Shown: positions 1 to 12,800 of the stretch, piece after piece
Layout: the number at the start of each line of letters is the position of its first letter
How positions within the stretch are numbered: the first letter of the stretch is position 1
From: Sphaerolaimus hirsutus
Lineage: Eukaryota; Nematoda; Chromadorea; Monhysterida; Sphaerolaimidae
Direction: 5' to 3'
DNA length: 64,000 bases
Assembly (NCBI GenBank): GCA_964036195.1
Contig: OZ038450.1
Span: forward strand, 6,698,701 to 6,762,700
Position numbers and translations under genes: made by a program
Notes under the pieces: generated by a model
Database searches by the model: none
What the model was told of the DNA's origin: nothing
The model's input: the letters and a program-made list of their open reading frames with translations, nothing else

Positions 1-163
1 TTTATTAGTTTTTGAAGTTCCATTCAAAAACTAGTGTGCGCGGGGCCATTTTGTGCATATGTAACTATTGGTAAAAGTGATGCGCAAATGATGCACTTTC
101 TTTTAAAATGTCACATTTACATCATGTATGTATTTAAGAAGAAGACATTGACATTGTCCCTAC

Positions 164-855
164 TAGGGATGGCCGAAAAAGGTTGTTTTTCAATGACAGG
201 GTTGTTTTTTTTAAATCGTTTTTTTCAAAAACAGGGTTTTATTTTAAAAGAAAACCGTTTTTTTTCAAAAGCTACCAGATATGGTTATGAGTCAACATAC
301 ACAGGTATATCAGACAGGTATTAGTACTTTGTGGTGTTATATTTAGCCATATAATGGCTGTGGAGCCATGGAATATCATTAGAAGTGGTGATTTCTGTCA
401 AAAAAATCTGTTTTATGTTGACTTATTATATATATCGGCTTTTGTCGAATGTTTGTGACTTCAAGTAAAGTTGGCCTTGGAATAGTGTTTGAATTAAGTT
501 ACAATAGAAAGCAAATTCATTAGAAGTGATTTTTCACACTACAAGTATATGGAGGCACATTGACTGGATATTATATACTACAGTAACATCACAGCTTATT
601 ATCACACAATAGCATGAACAAATGGGAGCTTTTACACTAAAAATGCTGCAAAACCAATGAAAACAACCACAAACAGTAATGTGCATGTGAAATTGCGCAC
701 TTGCGCGCAAAAAAATTGCAAAATACCTAGTGCTTAGTACAAAAATTTTGGTCAAGTTTTTTTTATAAAAAAAACGGTATCGATGGTCGGGGTTTTTTAT
801 AAAATAAAACGTTTTTAAAAAACAAACCTTTGAAAAAAAACATTGGCCATCCTTA
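164..855. mobile_element. A/T-rich non-autonomous hAT-like element
   Basis: The ends are inverted (TAGGGATGGCC at 164, GGCCATCCTTA ending at 855) and the flanks are an 8-bp direct repeat with one mismatch (GTCCCTAC and GTTCCTAC). The interior is runs of T and A with no coding potential. Relatives with the same ends lie at 28197-28890 and 34147-34672. The 8-bp duplication points to a hAT-type transposase; none is encoded here. Confidence 0.75.
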
Positions 856-859
856 GTTC

Positions 860-1616
860 CTACACACTAGTTTTCAACCAAAGTTTCAACAACTCAAAAA
901 AGCTTTGAATGCATTTGAGTTTTCTAGAATGGGATGACTGTCAACTACAGTTGTCAGAGGTTTAAAACAACTCATTTTAGCTAACTCAACCCATTCAATG
1001 CAGATTTATTAGTTTTTGAAGTTCCAGTCAGAAAACTAGTGTGTGCAGGGCCATTTTGTGCATATGTAACGAATGGTAAAAATGGTGGATGAATGATGCA
1101 CTTTCTTTTAAAATGTCACATTTACGTCCTGCATTTATTTAATAAAAAAACTATTTTGCCTGTACACACTAGTTTTCAACTAATGTGTGAAAAACTCAAA
1201 AATCAGCTTCAAATGCATTTGATTTTTATGTAATGATGTAATGAGGGAGGTGACTGTTAACTACCATTGACTGAGATCAAAAATGACTCATTTTAGGAAA
1301 GTCAAATGCATTCAAAGCAGATTTTAAGTGTTAAAGTTTCTGTTGAAAACTATATTGCGCAGGCCGCAGGGCCTGTTTGTGCACATGTAACGAACCATAA
1401 CATTATGCATAAATGATGCACAATTTTTTAAAAGTCACATTTACATCCTGTATGTGAGAAAATAATTAATATTGTGCCTACACACCAGTTTTCAACCAAA
1501 ATTTCAATGACTCAAAAATCAGCTTTGAATGCATTTGAGTTTTCTAGAATCAGGTGACTGTCAACTATAGTTGACAGAGATTAAAAATGAATCATTTTGG
1601 CAAACTCAACACATTC
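860..1616. repeat. Cluster of MITEs with ACTAGTTTTCAAC ends
   Basis: At least three tandemly placed copies of a palindromic element of about 200 bp. Each runs from a left end like CACACTAGTTTTCAACCAAAG, through GAGTTTTCTAGAAT and TCAACTACAGTTG-type blocks, to the inverted right end AAAACTAGTGTGTGCAGGGCC. Other copies in the window lie at about 22668-22862, 30237-30640, 39826-40037, 45859-46052, 46955-47140 and 55918-56112. No coding capacity. Confidence 0.75.
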
Positions 1617-1740
1617 ATAAATTCTGGCTCCGGATTGTTGAATCGGACAAATTCAAGATATATTTCTGAAGAATGTAATTTACTAATCCGGATACACAAA
1701 GACACTTGTTACGCCACCAAAATTTCGACCAAGGACACAC

Positions 1741-2223
1741 CTTGTTGATGTCTATCCAGGATTGTTCATTCCTTCTCTCGATAAATTTAATGCAAGACTT
1801 TGATTGGATGTGATCCATTGCTTTCTTTATGATGCCAACCTCATATGAGCTAAATGATGGATCAATCTAAATGTAATTATTTGCCAATGTTTAAAACGAT
1901 ATAATTAATTTAAATACTTTTAGAATATTTAAATAATTAGTCAGGCACCTTATAGTATACTTTTCCGCCCGGCCATCTTTGGGCCGCATTTTTCACTGCA
2001 GCCCTGCTCCCCCCGGGGATTTCCATGTCCCCTTCGAAAAATCGAGGGTTGGTACTGTGTTCCCCATCTGACGTAGATTTTGGTCTGGGTGCACCCTGAA
2101 AATTGATGCAGTGTGTAGATGATGAGTGTAGATTTTTCAATTTTTGTGAATTGAAAAATTTACTTTGATGTGTGAAATAGTGAGACATAAGTTTAACAGG
2201 AAAATGATAAATGTTTTGGCCAT
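1741..2223 (-). pseudogene. Astacin-family metalloprotease, 5' exons only (relic)
   Basis: Three exons join in phase 0: 2223-2164, 2095-1949 and 1866-1741. The first encodes a start and a hydrophobic signal peptide (MAKTFIIFLLNLCLTISH). The second gives a pro-region with FFEGDMEIPGG, then the WPGGKVYY start typical of mature astacins. The third gives IDPSFSSYEVGIIKKAMDHI followed by SCIKFIERRNEQSWIDI, the usual N-terminal astacin block. Directly after 1741, in a shifted frame, CVLGRNFGG resembles the next conserved block and then meets a stop. No exon with the HExxHxxGxxH zinc site is present to the left, only repeats. I read it as a truncated, probably dead gene inserted antisense in a PRKDC intron. 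A working gene with its remaining exons outside the window is less likely. The family assignment is firm; loss of function is inferred. Confidence 0.75.
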
Positions 2224-2745
2224 TTCGTTTTCAAATGATGTATTGAAATTTGTAGGGAATGATTGAACGACATTCCCCCTATTGCGCATTTTATTTATAT
2301 AAACGGTAGTCATCAATACAAACAAATCACACTGTATTTGTTCAGATGCCATTAAATATGTTTGAAATTACGTGGTAACATTGATACGTCAGAATACTGT
2401 CTTCAAACCGTAACCATAATTCACTTGCCATTTCACTTCGCCTTTGCGCTTTTACTTCGCCTTTGCCATTTCACTTCTCATTTTGCGGAACTGGCACCTG
2501 ATCTGAAAAAATCACAGGGTTGAAACGGATTTTAATTTAAAAAAATTAATTTAAAAATCAATTTAAAAATTTGATTTTAAAAAATTGATTTAAAAATTTG
2601 AATGTAAAAAATCAAGGGGTTTAAAAAATTGATTTTTTTCAACCCTAGTCATGTGAACTTATCGCATAACACCTACCGCCTATGGTGGCTTTGTTCATCG
2701 GAGTGTCGGTTTGTATTTTATTAATGGCAAATATTTTCCTCGCAG

Positions 2746-5700
2746 CCGCCTGTGGGCGATGCCAGCTGCACCAGCATTCTTCATTTCATGGCCACGAAAG
2801 CCATCGACCCCAGTGACATGGAGCTCACCAGGTGGCAGTCCCGCACCCTGTAAAGTGTAGAGTAAAGTGTAAAATGTCATTCAAATTTGTCAAATGTCAT
2901 TAAAAATGTCAAAAGTTCAATAGTAAATTCTTTTTTATTATGTATTTGAATTGACATTTTGCTTGACATTTGACACTTTACTTGAAACTTTTCGGGGTGC
3001 GGTACTGCCCCCAGACGAAATTTGAAGCTGTTTCGGTTCGCTTGCGAAGCTTGGAAGAGGAATAGAATCGAATTTGATCAAAAATTGCACACGTTTTTCT
3101 GCCAGGGCTTCACCTCGTGTGATTTAAAGAGTGATGCCAAATGTGGTTTGTTGTGAAACGATTGTTTCAAGTGACAAATTTTTCGAAAAAGTTTGAAATT
3201 CTTGTTCTAGAGCACACACACTAGTTGACATCAAAATTCGTGTCAACTAAACTCAACCAAAGATTCGTTTATTGTATGATTTCAAGTTTCCTATGTGAGC
3301 ATACCTATATGGAGCAACATAGTTGATTTTATATAGTGACATCTAATTTTCATTGTTTCTGTTAGGTGTACTGCTTTTAATTGTTGTGTTTTTTAGTTGA
3401 CATTCAGTTGAAACGAATTTGCGATGACAACAAGTGTGTGTGGGCCCAAAAGTCACAATTGACATAGTATTTGAACGTTTTTCTGATCGTGAACTCGCCC
3501 CATGCCCCTGAACTTTCGCATTTTTTCTTTAAAAACCCAGACGTGCTGATTAGCTACATCAACGTTTCCTCTTCGCTGTTGGCAATCCGCCAAGATCCGT
3601 TGGGTGCCGAGGGGCGTCAATTCTACACAAAAATGCTGCCGGTCTTGTTGAAGCACCGGTCAACGAAGGTGTACAGGGCGGCGGCCGAGATGGCGGCTCT
3701 TGCTTTGAAAAATTTTCAACGCGATAAGGTTAGATTTTCTTTATATTGTGCATGTCAGGGGTCTCCAGGATTTTGGCCCTCGCGGCGGCTGGATAGATAG
3801 CAAATCGCTCCTCCGGAGGGATAGATAGCTGAAAAAAATTTCTGGGGGGGGCTGGCGGGGGCACAATATATAGGCTTTTTCAAGGTTGAGAAGGCAGAAA
3901 GGGGAAAAAAATCGCTAATAATCAGTCAAAAGTAGCCAAAAGTAGGTATAAAATGGCTAAAAATAGGTATATAACCATGTATATAGCCGGAAAGCATGAT
4001 TTTGAAGGTGAAAAACTACAAAAAGGTGCGAAAATTGGGGATTTTGAGCGAAAATCGGTTCAACATTTCTCAAAAACCACTCCAGGTAGATAGATAGCTG
4101 AGCTATTTGGGGGGGTCTTTTGGGGTAGTAGCCGAAAATTTTGCCTCGGGATAGATAGATAGCTGAGCGGCCTCCGGGATAGATAGATAGCTGGCCGATT
4201 TGGGGGGGGGCAGCCCCCCCCAGCCCCCCCTAGGAGACCCCTGGTGCATGTGTCGCACTTAGTATGGAAACCTACCATGACCCATCTGAGTACTGAACTA
4301 AAATTTATGCATTTTATCGTATGTATAATATTTATATTTCATTTTTTCTATGGAATACTCAATTACTTAATTTATCACCAGATTTTATTAAGTAAATTAT
4401 GGTAGGATTCTGCGCCAAGTATGCGCGCCACTGGGCATATGTTTGTATCAGTATTTGATTCTTTTATATGCTCAGCCGTGTAAATAAAGTAAACATCTCT
4501 ATACCTTCAGGAGGCGGAGCTTGTGCAACTGATAGGGAATGCGGTAGAAAATGCTATCTCAAGCTGCGGGAAGAGTGACAGGGATCGTGTAATCAATTTG
4601 GCTCACGCAATACACGTGCACTTCCCCAGGCTACTGCTTCAGCCCAGGTTCCATTCAGGGTTCGCATATGATATGACTTTTCGATCTGAATTATTCGAAC
4701 ATTTTTTTTTCTTCAAAATATTCTATACAAAGTGTATTTTTCTCATCAATTTAGCTTAGAATCTGGTGCACAACTCTCTTTTGATTTTATTTATCAAATA
4801 TCGGCGACTTGGTGCCAGTCCCAGATCCTGTAAAATGCCGTGTAAAATGTCAAATATCATGCCAAATGTCAAAAGTCATGTAAAATTCCGTGCAAGATGG
4901 TCGCTGAGTTGCCATCTTGCAGGGAAGTTTCCATAACTTTCGACGCGTTCCATGACATTTGACATTTGTAAACGAAGCTATTAGTCCCCATTAGTATAAC
5001 CGATTTACTGATAATTACCGTTAATGTTTTTGTCAAATGTTTATATTCGATCGATACTAAAGATAAATATATTGTTGAAACCCTAACTCCACCAGAATCC
5101 TTTCATTATACCACATTTCAATCAATCATTCCCATGCACTTCAGAATCGCCACGCGCCTATTCGAATGTGCCGCTGGGGCGCAGGCGATTTTTCTCACGC
5201 GCTGCCTGCAAATCGCCGATGCAATGATCACTATTTCTGTGCCGTCTGCTATTCAAATGGAACTTGATGGGCCACGGGAAGGCCCCGCGGCACATTTGAT
5301 CAAGGCTATTAATCTTCAGAAGTGTCTTGGAAGTGGGTAGGTTTGATTTGGGACAGTCCCGCACCTTGTAAAGTGTGATGCAAGATGTCAAAGGTTCGGT
5401 AATTAAATCATGTATATCAACACATTGCATAACATTTTACACATGACATGACACATTACAGGGTGGGGAGCTGCCAGCTGGCGTTTTCCTTGGTTTTTTT
5501 TTAAAGCATCTCTTAATAGACTAGCGGACAGTCCTGCAGCCTGTAAAAATATAATTTTAAGTAGAAAAATGTCAAATGAAATTCGTCAAATAAATAGCGT
5601 AGTGCCTGTCGTCAAACCTCTGCCAAAAATAATCCCCCAGGGGAATTATTCGAGTAAATACGGTAACCCCCATCCACCGTAATCCACCGCAGCACGGAAG

Positions 5701-6898
5701 CAGAGCAGCGGTCGACGGGGCTGCGCCTGGTGCAGCGCTGCGTCGAGCTGGGCCACCTGCAGCCGCTGGCCGTGCTGCGCGCACTGCACAACGCCCGGCT
5801 CGCTAAATGCGTCGCTGAGAGCAGCGGCAACTGCAGGACCGCCGTCTTTGAGCTGGCCATGAGTTTGTACGAGAATTATCGAGACGGCGTCGAGAAATTG
5901 ACGAATGAGTTGGTGGCTTTTTTGTTCGTCGTGGTTGGCCGAATGAGCCAATCGAATCGAAATAAAACGCCACCCCCTTTCGCAGCGACCAGAATGTGGA
6001 GGAATCTGAAAGCGACAGTGAAAGTACTGCGAGCGTCGCGGCAATGGATGTTTGCACGCAGGATATAAATGATGATCAAACTGCGCGCTCAAAGTTGTTC
6101 AACATCGGCACGTTGCTACTTTTGAAATTGATCGCTGATTCTGACCCGGCTATCAGGTGTGCTGCTGGGGATTACAGTAATCCACCGATTAACATTGTAG
6201 TGAAAATAGTCGTTTGATATCGTGTTTTTAATATATTTTTCAGACAACGTGTCCTAAACTTTTGGTCAGCGCAACCTCCAGCCGAAGGAACGACCATGTC
6301 TCGACTCCTTTATGTTATGGAACACATGTTGGCAAAAAGCCAAAACCATTCGATTTTGGCCGGCGGGCTAGCGCTGATTCTTAGCATGTGCACAAAGACG
6401 GGAGAGTATTCGGGAAAAATATTCGACAAACCGCTGGACCAGTGCCATTTTGAGGTGACGTTTTTTATTGTGGTTGTTTCTATCACTCACGATGTAAACG
6501 CGTAAATGACAACAAACTCAAGTGTTTTGAAATCACTCGATCGACTAGACAAGTTGCAAAGAAATGTTTTTATTCATATTATACCAAAATAAATTAATCA
6601 CAAAACACGTTGCACTTTTTTAAAATCTATTTTCGCGTCAGATTTCCCGCCACCAAACGGTGCACAAACGACGTCCATTTGTCACTCAAACCTCATGTTT
6701 CCCTCCCCCACTCTCAGTCGATCGAAATCAACACTGGCTACACGGCGAGGCACGCGTCTCTGCTGGCGCCGGTGGCCCGCGACGCTCTGAGGGCGGCGCA
6801 GCACACGATCAAAGCCGGCAGCTTGGCTGCAGCGGCACGCGACGACACGCCCGCCAGCCTCAGCGACGCCACGCTCGCCGCCGTCAGGGCTCGCAAAG
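2746..6898 (+). CDS. PRKDC: PRKDC exons 1-9 of the window: middle HEAT region
   Basis: Exons: 2746-2831, 3015-3145, 3541-3728, 4511-4647, 5145-5336, 5693-5912, 5993-6156, 6244-6454 and 6718-6898, giving residues 1-503 of the visible fragment. They align with the human region upstream of the ABCDE phosphorylation cluster: NLKLFRFACEAWKRN, KVYRAAAEMAALALKNF, FELAMSLYENYRD and QRVLNFWSAQP keep the spacing of the human helices. An acidic Glu/Ser insert (EESESDSES) begins exon 7. The intron between the first two exons is exactly one introner MITE. The donor of exon 6 (GTGGCT at 5913) was chosen by frame and is less certain than the others. Confidence 0.88.
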
Positions 6899-9800
6899 GT
6901 TTCTTTTGACTGGTGCCTGTCCTATACCCTGTCAAATGTCAAATGTCATGCAAAGTGTCAAAAGTCGTGTAAAGTGCCCTGCAAATTGGTGACTGAGTCG
7001 CCATTTTCAGGGCATTTTACATGACTTTTGACACTTTGCATGACATCTGACATTTTACATTGCATTTACAGGTCTGGGACTGCCTCCTGATGTCTTTGGG
7101 CTTTATGTGGTACAAATCGAATTGCACATGCAAATGAAATGTCTGCGTTAGCATTCGAGTAAAGTTTATCGAATTGTTCACATACCTGGTTACACATTAC
7201 GCTGACCAATCAGCGCGTAGAAAAGCCACTAATTGCGACAAAACGCTGGCATTTTAGATACTCCATTTACACGTGCAAATTCATCTGCAACTAAATACTC
7301 TATAGTTATTTCGTCATATTATTTCGTTTTTTTCTATGAAATAATTAATTACGAAATTTATCACAAGATTTCATTCATTCAATTATGGTAGAATTCTGCA
7401 CGCACTTTGCGAAAATTCAACCAAAATTCAACCCACACCCCCAGGGCCGTATCCAGGGGGGGGGGCGGGGGGGGCTGCAGCCCCCCCCCCTCCCGGGGCG
7501 AGACCAGAAAGTGACCGGAAAATGTGACTTTTTCAATGTCAGCGTCAAAAATTTTGCGCGCAAGCGCGCATTCTTCACCAGATATAAGGTATTGTCATCA
7601 GATTTGCAAGGTATTGTCATCAGATTTGCTCCATGTGGCCGCAAATCGCTATAAATACACTCAATGTTGACCTTTTCGCTGTTTTGTATGTATATTTACA
7701 TACATATACAGCATTCCATGGCGCTAACGCCAACGCCATGGCGTGGCGCCTACTAATGGCGCCATTCAGCCACTATGTAGCTAAAATTTTCGGGGGGGGG
7801 GCTGAGCCCCCCCCCCCCTCGCCGGCCTCCGTAAACAAGCAGCCCCCCCGCTCAAAAATCCTGGATACGTCCCTGCACACCCCCCACAGGCGGCCCGAAG
7901 CCGTTGCTCCTGGCGACGATGGCGGGCGGCGAGTACGGCGGCGGTCTGTTCTCGCCCACGCAGGCGGCCGGCGGCAGCGACGCGTCCCCGGAGGTCACTT
8001 CTACTTTGGCCGCTTTGGCGCAGGGCAACGATCCGGCCGCTCCGGCTGCTGGCGTTCATGCTGCTGCACGTGCGAATGATGGAGGTGGTGCGTGATCGTT
8101 TTTGCAGTTTGTGTGCATGCCGTATTTCCTCGAAATACCCCCAGGGGTTTATTTTTCAGATCGAAAATTTTGTGGATGTTTTTCGAGCGGCCTTATTCGA
8201 GGGATGTTTCTTTTCGTCAGAAATTTTTAGTGAAAGTCATAGTAAAGAATATGCTTTTACATACCCAAAACCGGTACTAAATGCGACCAAGAGGATATTT
8301 TTATGTGTACATATCAACTGGTACATTGCTACACAAACTAGTCTATATATTTACAGCTACGATGCAAATTGACCGCAACGACACATCATGTACATATATT
8401 GCATACATGATGGACATCATTCTAGACGGGGGTATTTCGAGGGGGGTTAATTCAAGAGGGGGATATTTCGAGGGGGGTTAATTCAAGAGGGGGGTATTTC
8501 TGGGATAAACACGGTATATATTTGTGCATATCAGGGCCGTATCCAGGGGGGGGGGCGGGGGGGCTGCAGCCCCCCCCCCTCCCGGGGCGAGACCAGAAAG
8601 TGACCGGAAAATGCGACTTTTTCAACTTCAGCGTAAAAAATTTTGCGCGCGAGCGCGCATTCTTCACCAGGCATACGGTTATAACCATCAGATTTGCTCC
8701 ATGTGACCGCAAATCATTATAAATACACTGAATGTTGTGCTTTTTGCTGTTTTGTATGTATATTTACATACATATACAGCGTTCCATGGCGCTGACGCCA
8801 ACGCCAATGGCGCCATGGCGTGGCGCCTACTTATGGCGCCAGCGCCATGGCGTCATTCCGCCACTATGTACCTAAAATTTTAGGGGGGGGGGGCTGAGCC
8901 CCCCCCCCTCGCCGGCCTCCGTAAACAAGCAGCCCCCCCCGCTCAAAAATCCTGGATACGTCCCTGGTGCATATGTTGCGTACTGTTGCAGACGACCAAT
9001 CGTCGTTGACTGGCGCCGCGGCAAGACTATTTCAACCGAGGAAACAGGCAGTGACCGCATTGAGTTCTGACAGGCGCGCTGGAGGCATGCGGAGACCATT
9101 GACACAGCAAGGTGCTTCGAAGTGACTAGTTTCGAAAAACAATTAGTTAACTATCGCCTCGCGTATAGACATTTGAATAATTATTTACAAATTTGAGTAA
9201 ATATCTATGTAATATCAAAATGATTCGAAAATTTCGCAAGCCACAGATGTCCGAATCTCTTTCAACATTTTGCGCAGAACTGAGCGCATTTGAAGAGCTG
9301 CGAAAGCTGCGCCGTCGCGTCGACCAGACGAGCATTTCGTCGGCACATGATAGGAAAGTCAGCTTTATGAGAACGGCCATTCACAGGCGCCAGAAACAGA
9401 TGGTTGGAATTTTTGATAAAAATACTTTCTGCTTTTTGGCAAAAATACATTAAAAAATGAAATTTCACGACCCAGACCTTACGGGAGCGGGCGGGGCTTC
9501 TCGCGGCGCACTCAGTTTCGCTGTGCCGGACGTACAGGTAGGGTTGTACAAACAAATCTTTTTTTTCAAAACCTATGTTTTTTTAAGATCATTTGTTGAC
9601 TTTGAGATTTGAAAAGCCTATTATTTTAGAAAAATGCCATTTGGATGAAGCTTTGTTGCTTCAAATGCCTTGTTGCTGTAGTGTTCTTAAAAATATCAGA
9701 TTTTTTTAAACCAGGGTTTTTTTAAATCAGTTTAAAAAATTCAGGTGCCGTCCCTACATATTTACACACAGGTACGGCGACCTGCCCGACATCGAGTTGA

Positions 9801-12800
9801 GTCATTCGCAAGTGCTCGACGCCGTGTTGAATCTGGCCGAGCGGCAGGCGGCATTTGCCGCGCAGCTATTTACTGACGTTTGCGTCGCCGTGGTCAAGGC
9901 TGAATATGACAGGCAGTCTGGGGAGGAGATGAAGTTGCGGGTACTCAGGTCTGACTGTTTTTTGGTATTGTGGTCTATTGCGGGAATTTTGGGTGATTGT
10001 CAGTTTGGTATGGAACTATTGACTTGGTCTTGTCAAGTTTGGAAGTCGAGTTTTTTTCTTCGTTTTTTTCATGTATTCGTGTAACGAAAAAGTATTAAAA
10101 TTACGATATATCGAGATATCATATCGGATTAGGAATTTCGTACGTTTCTATTTCGAATCTCGACATAGTATATTTTGTGACAATTATAATAAAAAAATAA
10201 TATGTAATACTAATATATATTTTAACTTTCCCATTTTATAACTTCCAATCTTAACGATATTCACGTTTTTTTCAGAGACTTCGCCTCGGCTGTCGATTGC
10301 GTATTGTCCACGAGATCAAGACTTTATCCGCCATTGATCCACTCCTTACTGGTAACATAAACACCTGAATAGAAACCCCACGGCAATTTTCCGACACATT
10401 TCTCCACCCCCAGCTAGCCCTACATTCGGTGGTAATACGGTACAACCGCGTGGACCTGGTGAATGCCGAGGTGATATCTTATGCGGCCGAGCAGCTGATT
10501 GGTCAGATGGCGGGCGCCGTCACTCACGCAGCCATAGCTCTGCTGGAACAGTGCTGGGACGCGTTGCCAGGGGCCAGTCCCAGATCATGTAAAGTGTAAA
10601 GTAAAGTGTAAAATGTCATGTAAAATGTCATACAAAGTGTCAATTGGCATGATAAATTACGTTCAGTAACAAAATCGTTTCTTTTGTGTTTTGATTAACA
10701 TTTTACATGACATTTGACACTACTTTACATTTTACAGGGTCTGGGACTGCCCGCAGATGTCTCTGGTGACCAGCTGTGTGTGGGAAATGATACGCCAGCA
10801 GCTAAACGCCCCAGGCTAGAGGACGAATCGATTTTGCATCCGCACGTGATACTTATTTGCTTGGCCAAGTGAGTTTAAATACATGTACTTGTCGCTTAAA
10901 TACAGGGCATTCAAAATTCAACTGAGCGATGATTTATCTGCACTTTACCTCTTTATGGATGTTACACTCTCTTTCATTAAATTCGGGGGGGGGGGGGTTA
11001 TCATACCACTTGTGGTATAACGAGGGGGGTTAATTAAAGGGGGTACTTCGATCGAGAAACTACGGTATTTACACTACACATTTGCACTGCAACCCCCACA
11101 GACTGTACCACGGCGCGGGGGATGATGAGAATCTGTCGGCCACCTACGACCGCCTGTTCTCGGCGCAGCGCCACAACGCCGCGTACTCGTCTGCGCACGA
11201 GGCGCTCCTTGCAGAATCACAGGGAAACTTGCAACTGGCGTGGGAGAAATGCAATCAGGTTGGCGGGGGTTGGGGCGCCCAGTGTGAAAATGTGTAAATG
11301 TGTCTGATTTTTTATCTGATTTTTATTCAAAAATAAATTTTTAAACATTTATTATTTTTTATATCAGGACATTTGGAAAAAAATCGATTTTCTCCTACCC
11401 TAGTCATTAGTTCCCTTATCGAAATTTATCACTTCACTTACAATATCACTGCATGTAAAAGATGTATCAGTGTCTTTTAGTTGACGTGTATACGGGATTT
11501 GCATTATGACAGCTAAGGAATGCTTCATTCCAGTTCACTAAAGTGCCAACTTCAGTTGACCGACAGTCGTCCTTCCTCCCCAGGCACTGTCAACCTTACA
11601 AACCGACTCTGGCACTGTGCCAGAAAACGACAATTGGACCAGTTCGTTAATCGAATCGTGCCGCTTGCGCGCCTTGCATTCGCTCGGCGACTGGGCCACT
11701 CTGAGGCACGTTTGCATGCAGACCCTTCGTGCCGAATTCGGTGATTCTGATGGTGACGTCATGCTCTCGCTGAAGCCCTGGAGGGAACTCACCATGGTTG
11801 GCGTGGCTTGATGAATTTAGCTTTCCAAAAATCTGGGGAATTATATTTTTCAAAATAATATAAAATATAAAAAAATGTCGTTTTTATTAACATCTTCACT
11901 AGGTAGGTTTTTCCAAAGAGATTTAATTATATTATATTTATAAGAAGAAAAAATAGAAATAATTTTTTTCCTTTTGGAGGATTTTCTGAGATTATATTTT
12001 CAGAAAAGCATCCATTTTAGGAACTCTAAGCGGATTTTGATATTGTATGTTTTTCCCTTTGTATGTAAAATATTGTCAAGTTGAAATTGTAGACACCCTA
12101 CGTGTATGGATACATCACGTCGTGTGTGAATGAGACAATCGAGGATGGTGACTCGGATGAAACGAAGCATTTTGCCCAGCTCTGCGCTCAGTGGATGCAC
12201 AATGATGAGATTTGCACTACATTGCAGGTGGATGCATTTTTATGACTGGTTTATCTATGACGACATTTTTTATAGGTTTTTCCATTGCTATTCTATTTAC
12301 ATGTGATTTTGATTAATTATATTTTTCACACGCAGGCCGAATATCCATTAGAATTGGGAATATGGGGTGTGGCATCCGGTCAATTGTCCGCCACCAAAAT
12401 TGCCACATTTGCTGAGTATGCAGTGATGCGATTATTACAGGTGAATTTTACCATTTTGCATAAATGTATATTTCGTCAGGGTCAAACCTGACTTGATATT
12501 TCGGAACTACCGCTAAGACTGTCACACATTCGGGAAACGGATCTATTGTGATGAAAAATAGCTATAATAAAAAATTTGAAAAATAGCATAAAGTTGTTCG
12601 TTTTTAGATTGGCTATGGTAAATTTGAATATGAACTGCAATCAGTAGATTACGTAGTATACTCACTAACAAATGCCATCGGTAATTTTTTGGTCAGATTT
12701 TTTCAAACTGGGGACGTATTCAAGGTGCAGGTCTAAATACATGTGTGACACCTTCCCCATCCATCACAGAGGGGCGGAGTTTATCAGTGGTGTATTTTTC

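Larger units (their letters stand above)
1..2745. repeat. Repeat-rich stretch left of the first visible PRKDC exon
   Basis: I find no PRKDC exon here, although the gene must continue to the left because the first visible exon encodes the middle of the protein. The stretch holds an A/T-rich hAT-like element (164-855), several copies of a MITE with ACTAGTTTTCAAC ends (about 860-1052, 1161-1372 and 1480-1616, plus a right end at 1-50), the astacin-like relic (1741-2223, minus strand), and low-complexity A/T sequence at about 2530-2640. It is most simply a large PRKDC intron. Confidence 0.7.

Noticed and set aside
7385-8079. Frames with GGRGGLQPPPLPGR-like peptides
   Set aside because: They come from the G/C runs and ends of hAT-type elements and recur at 8522, 45082 and elsewhere as repeats.
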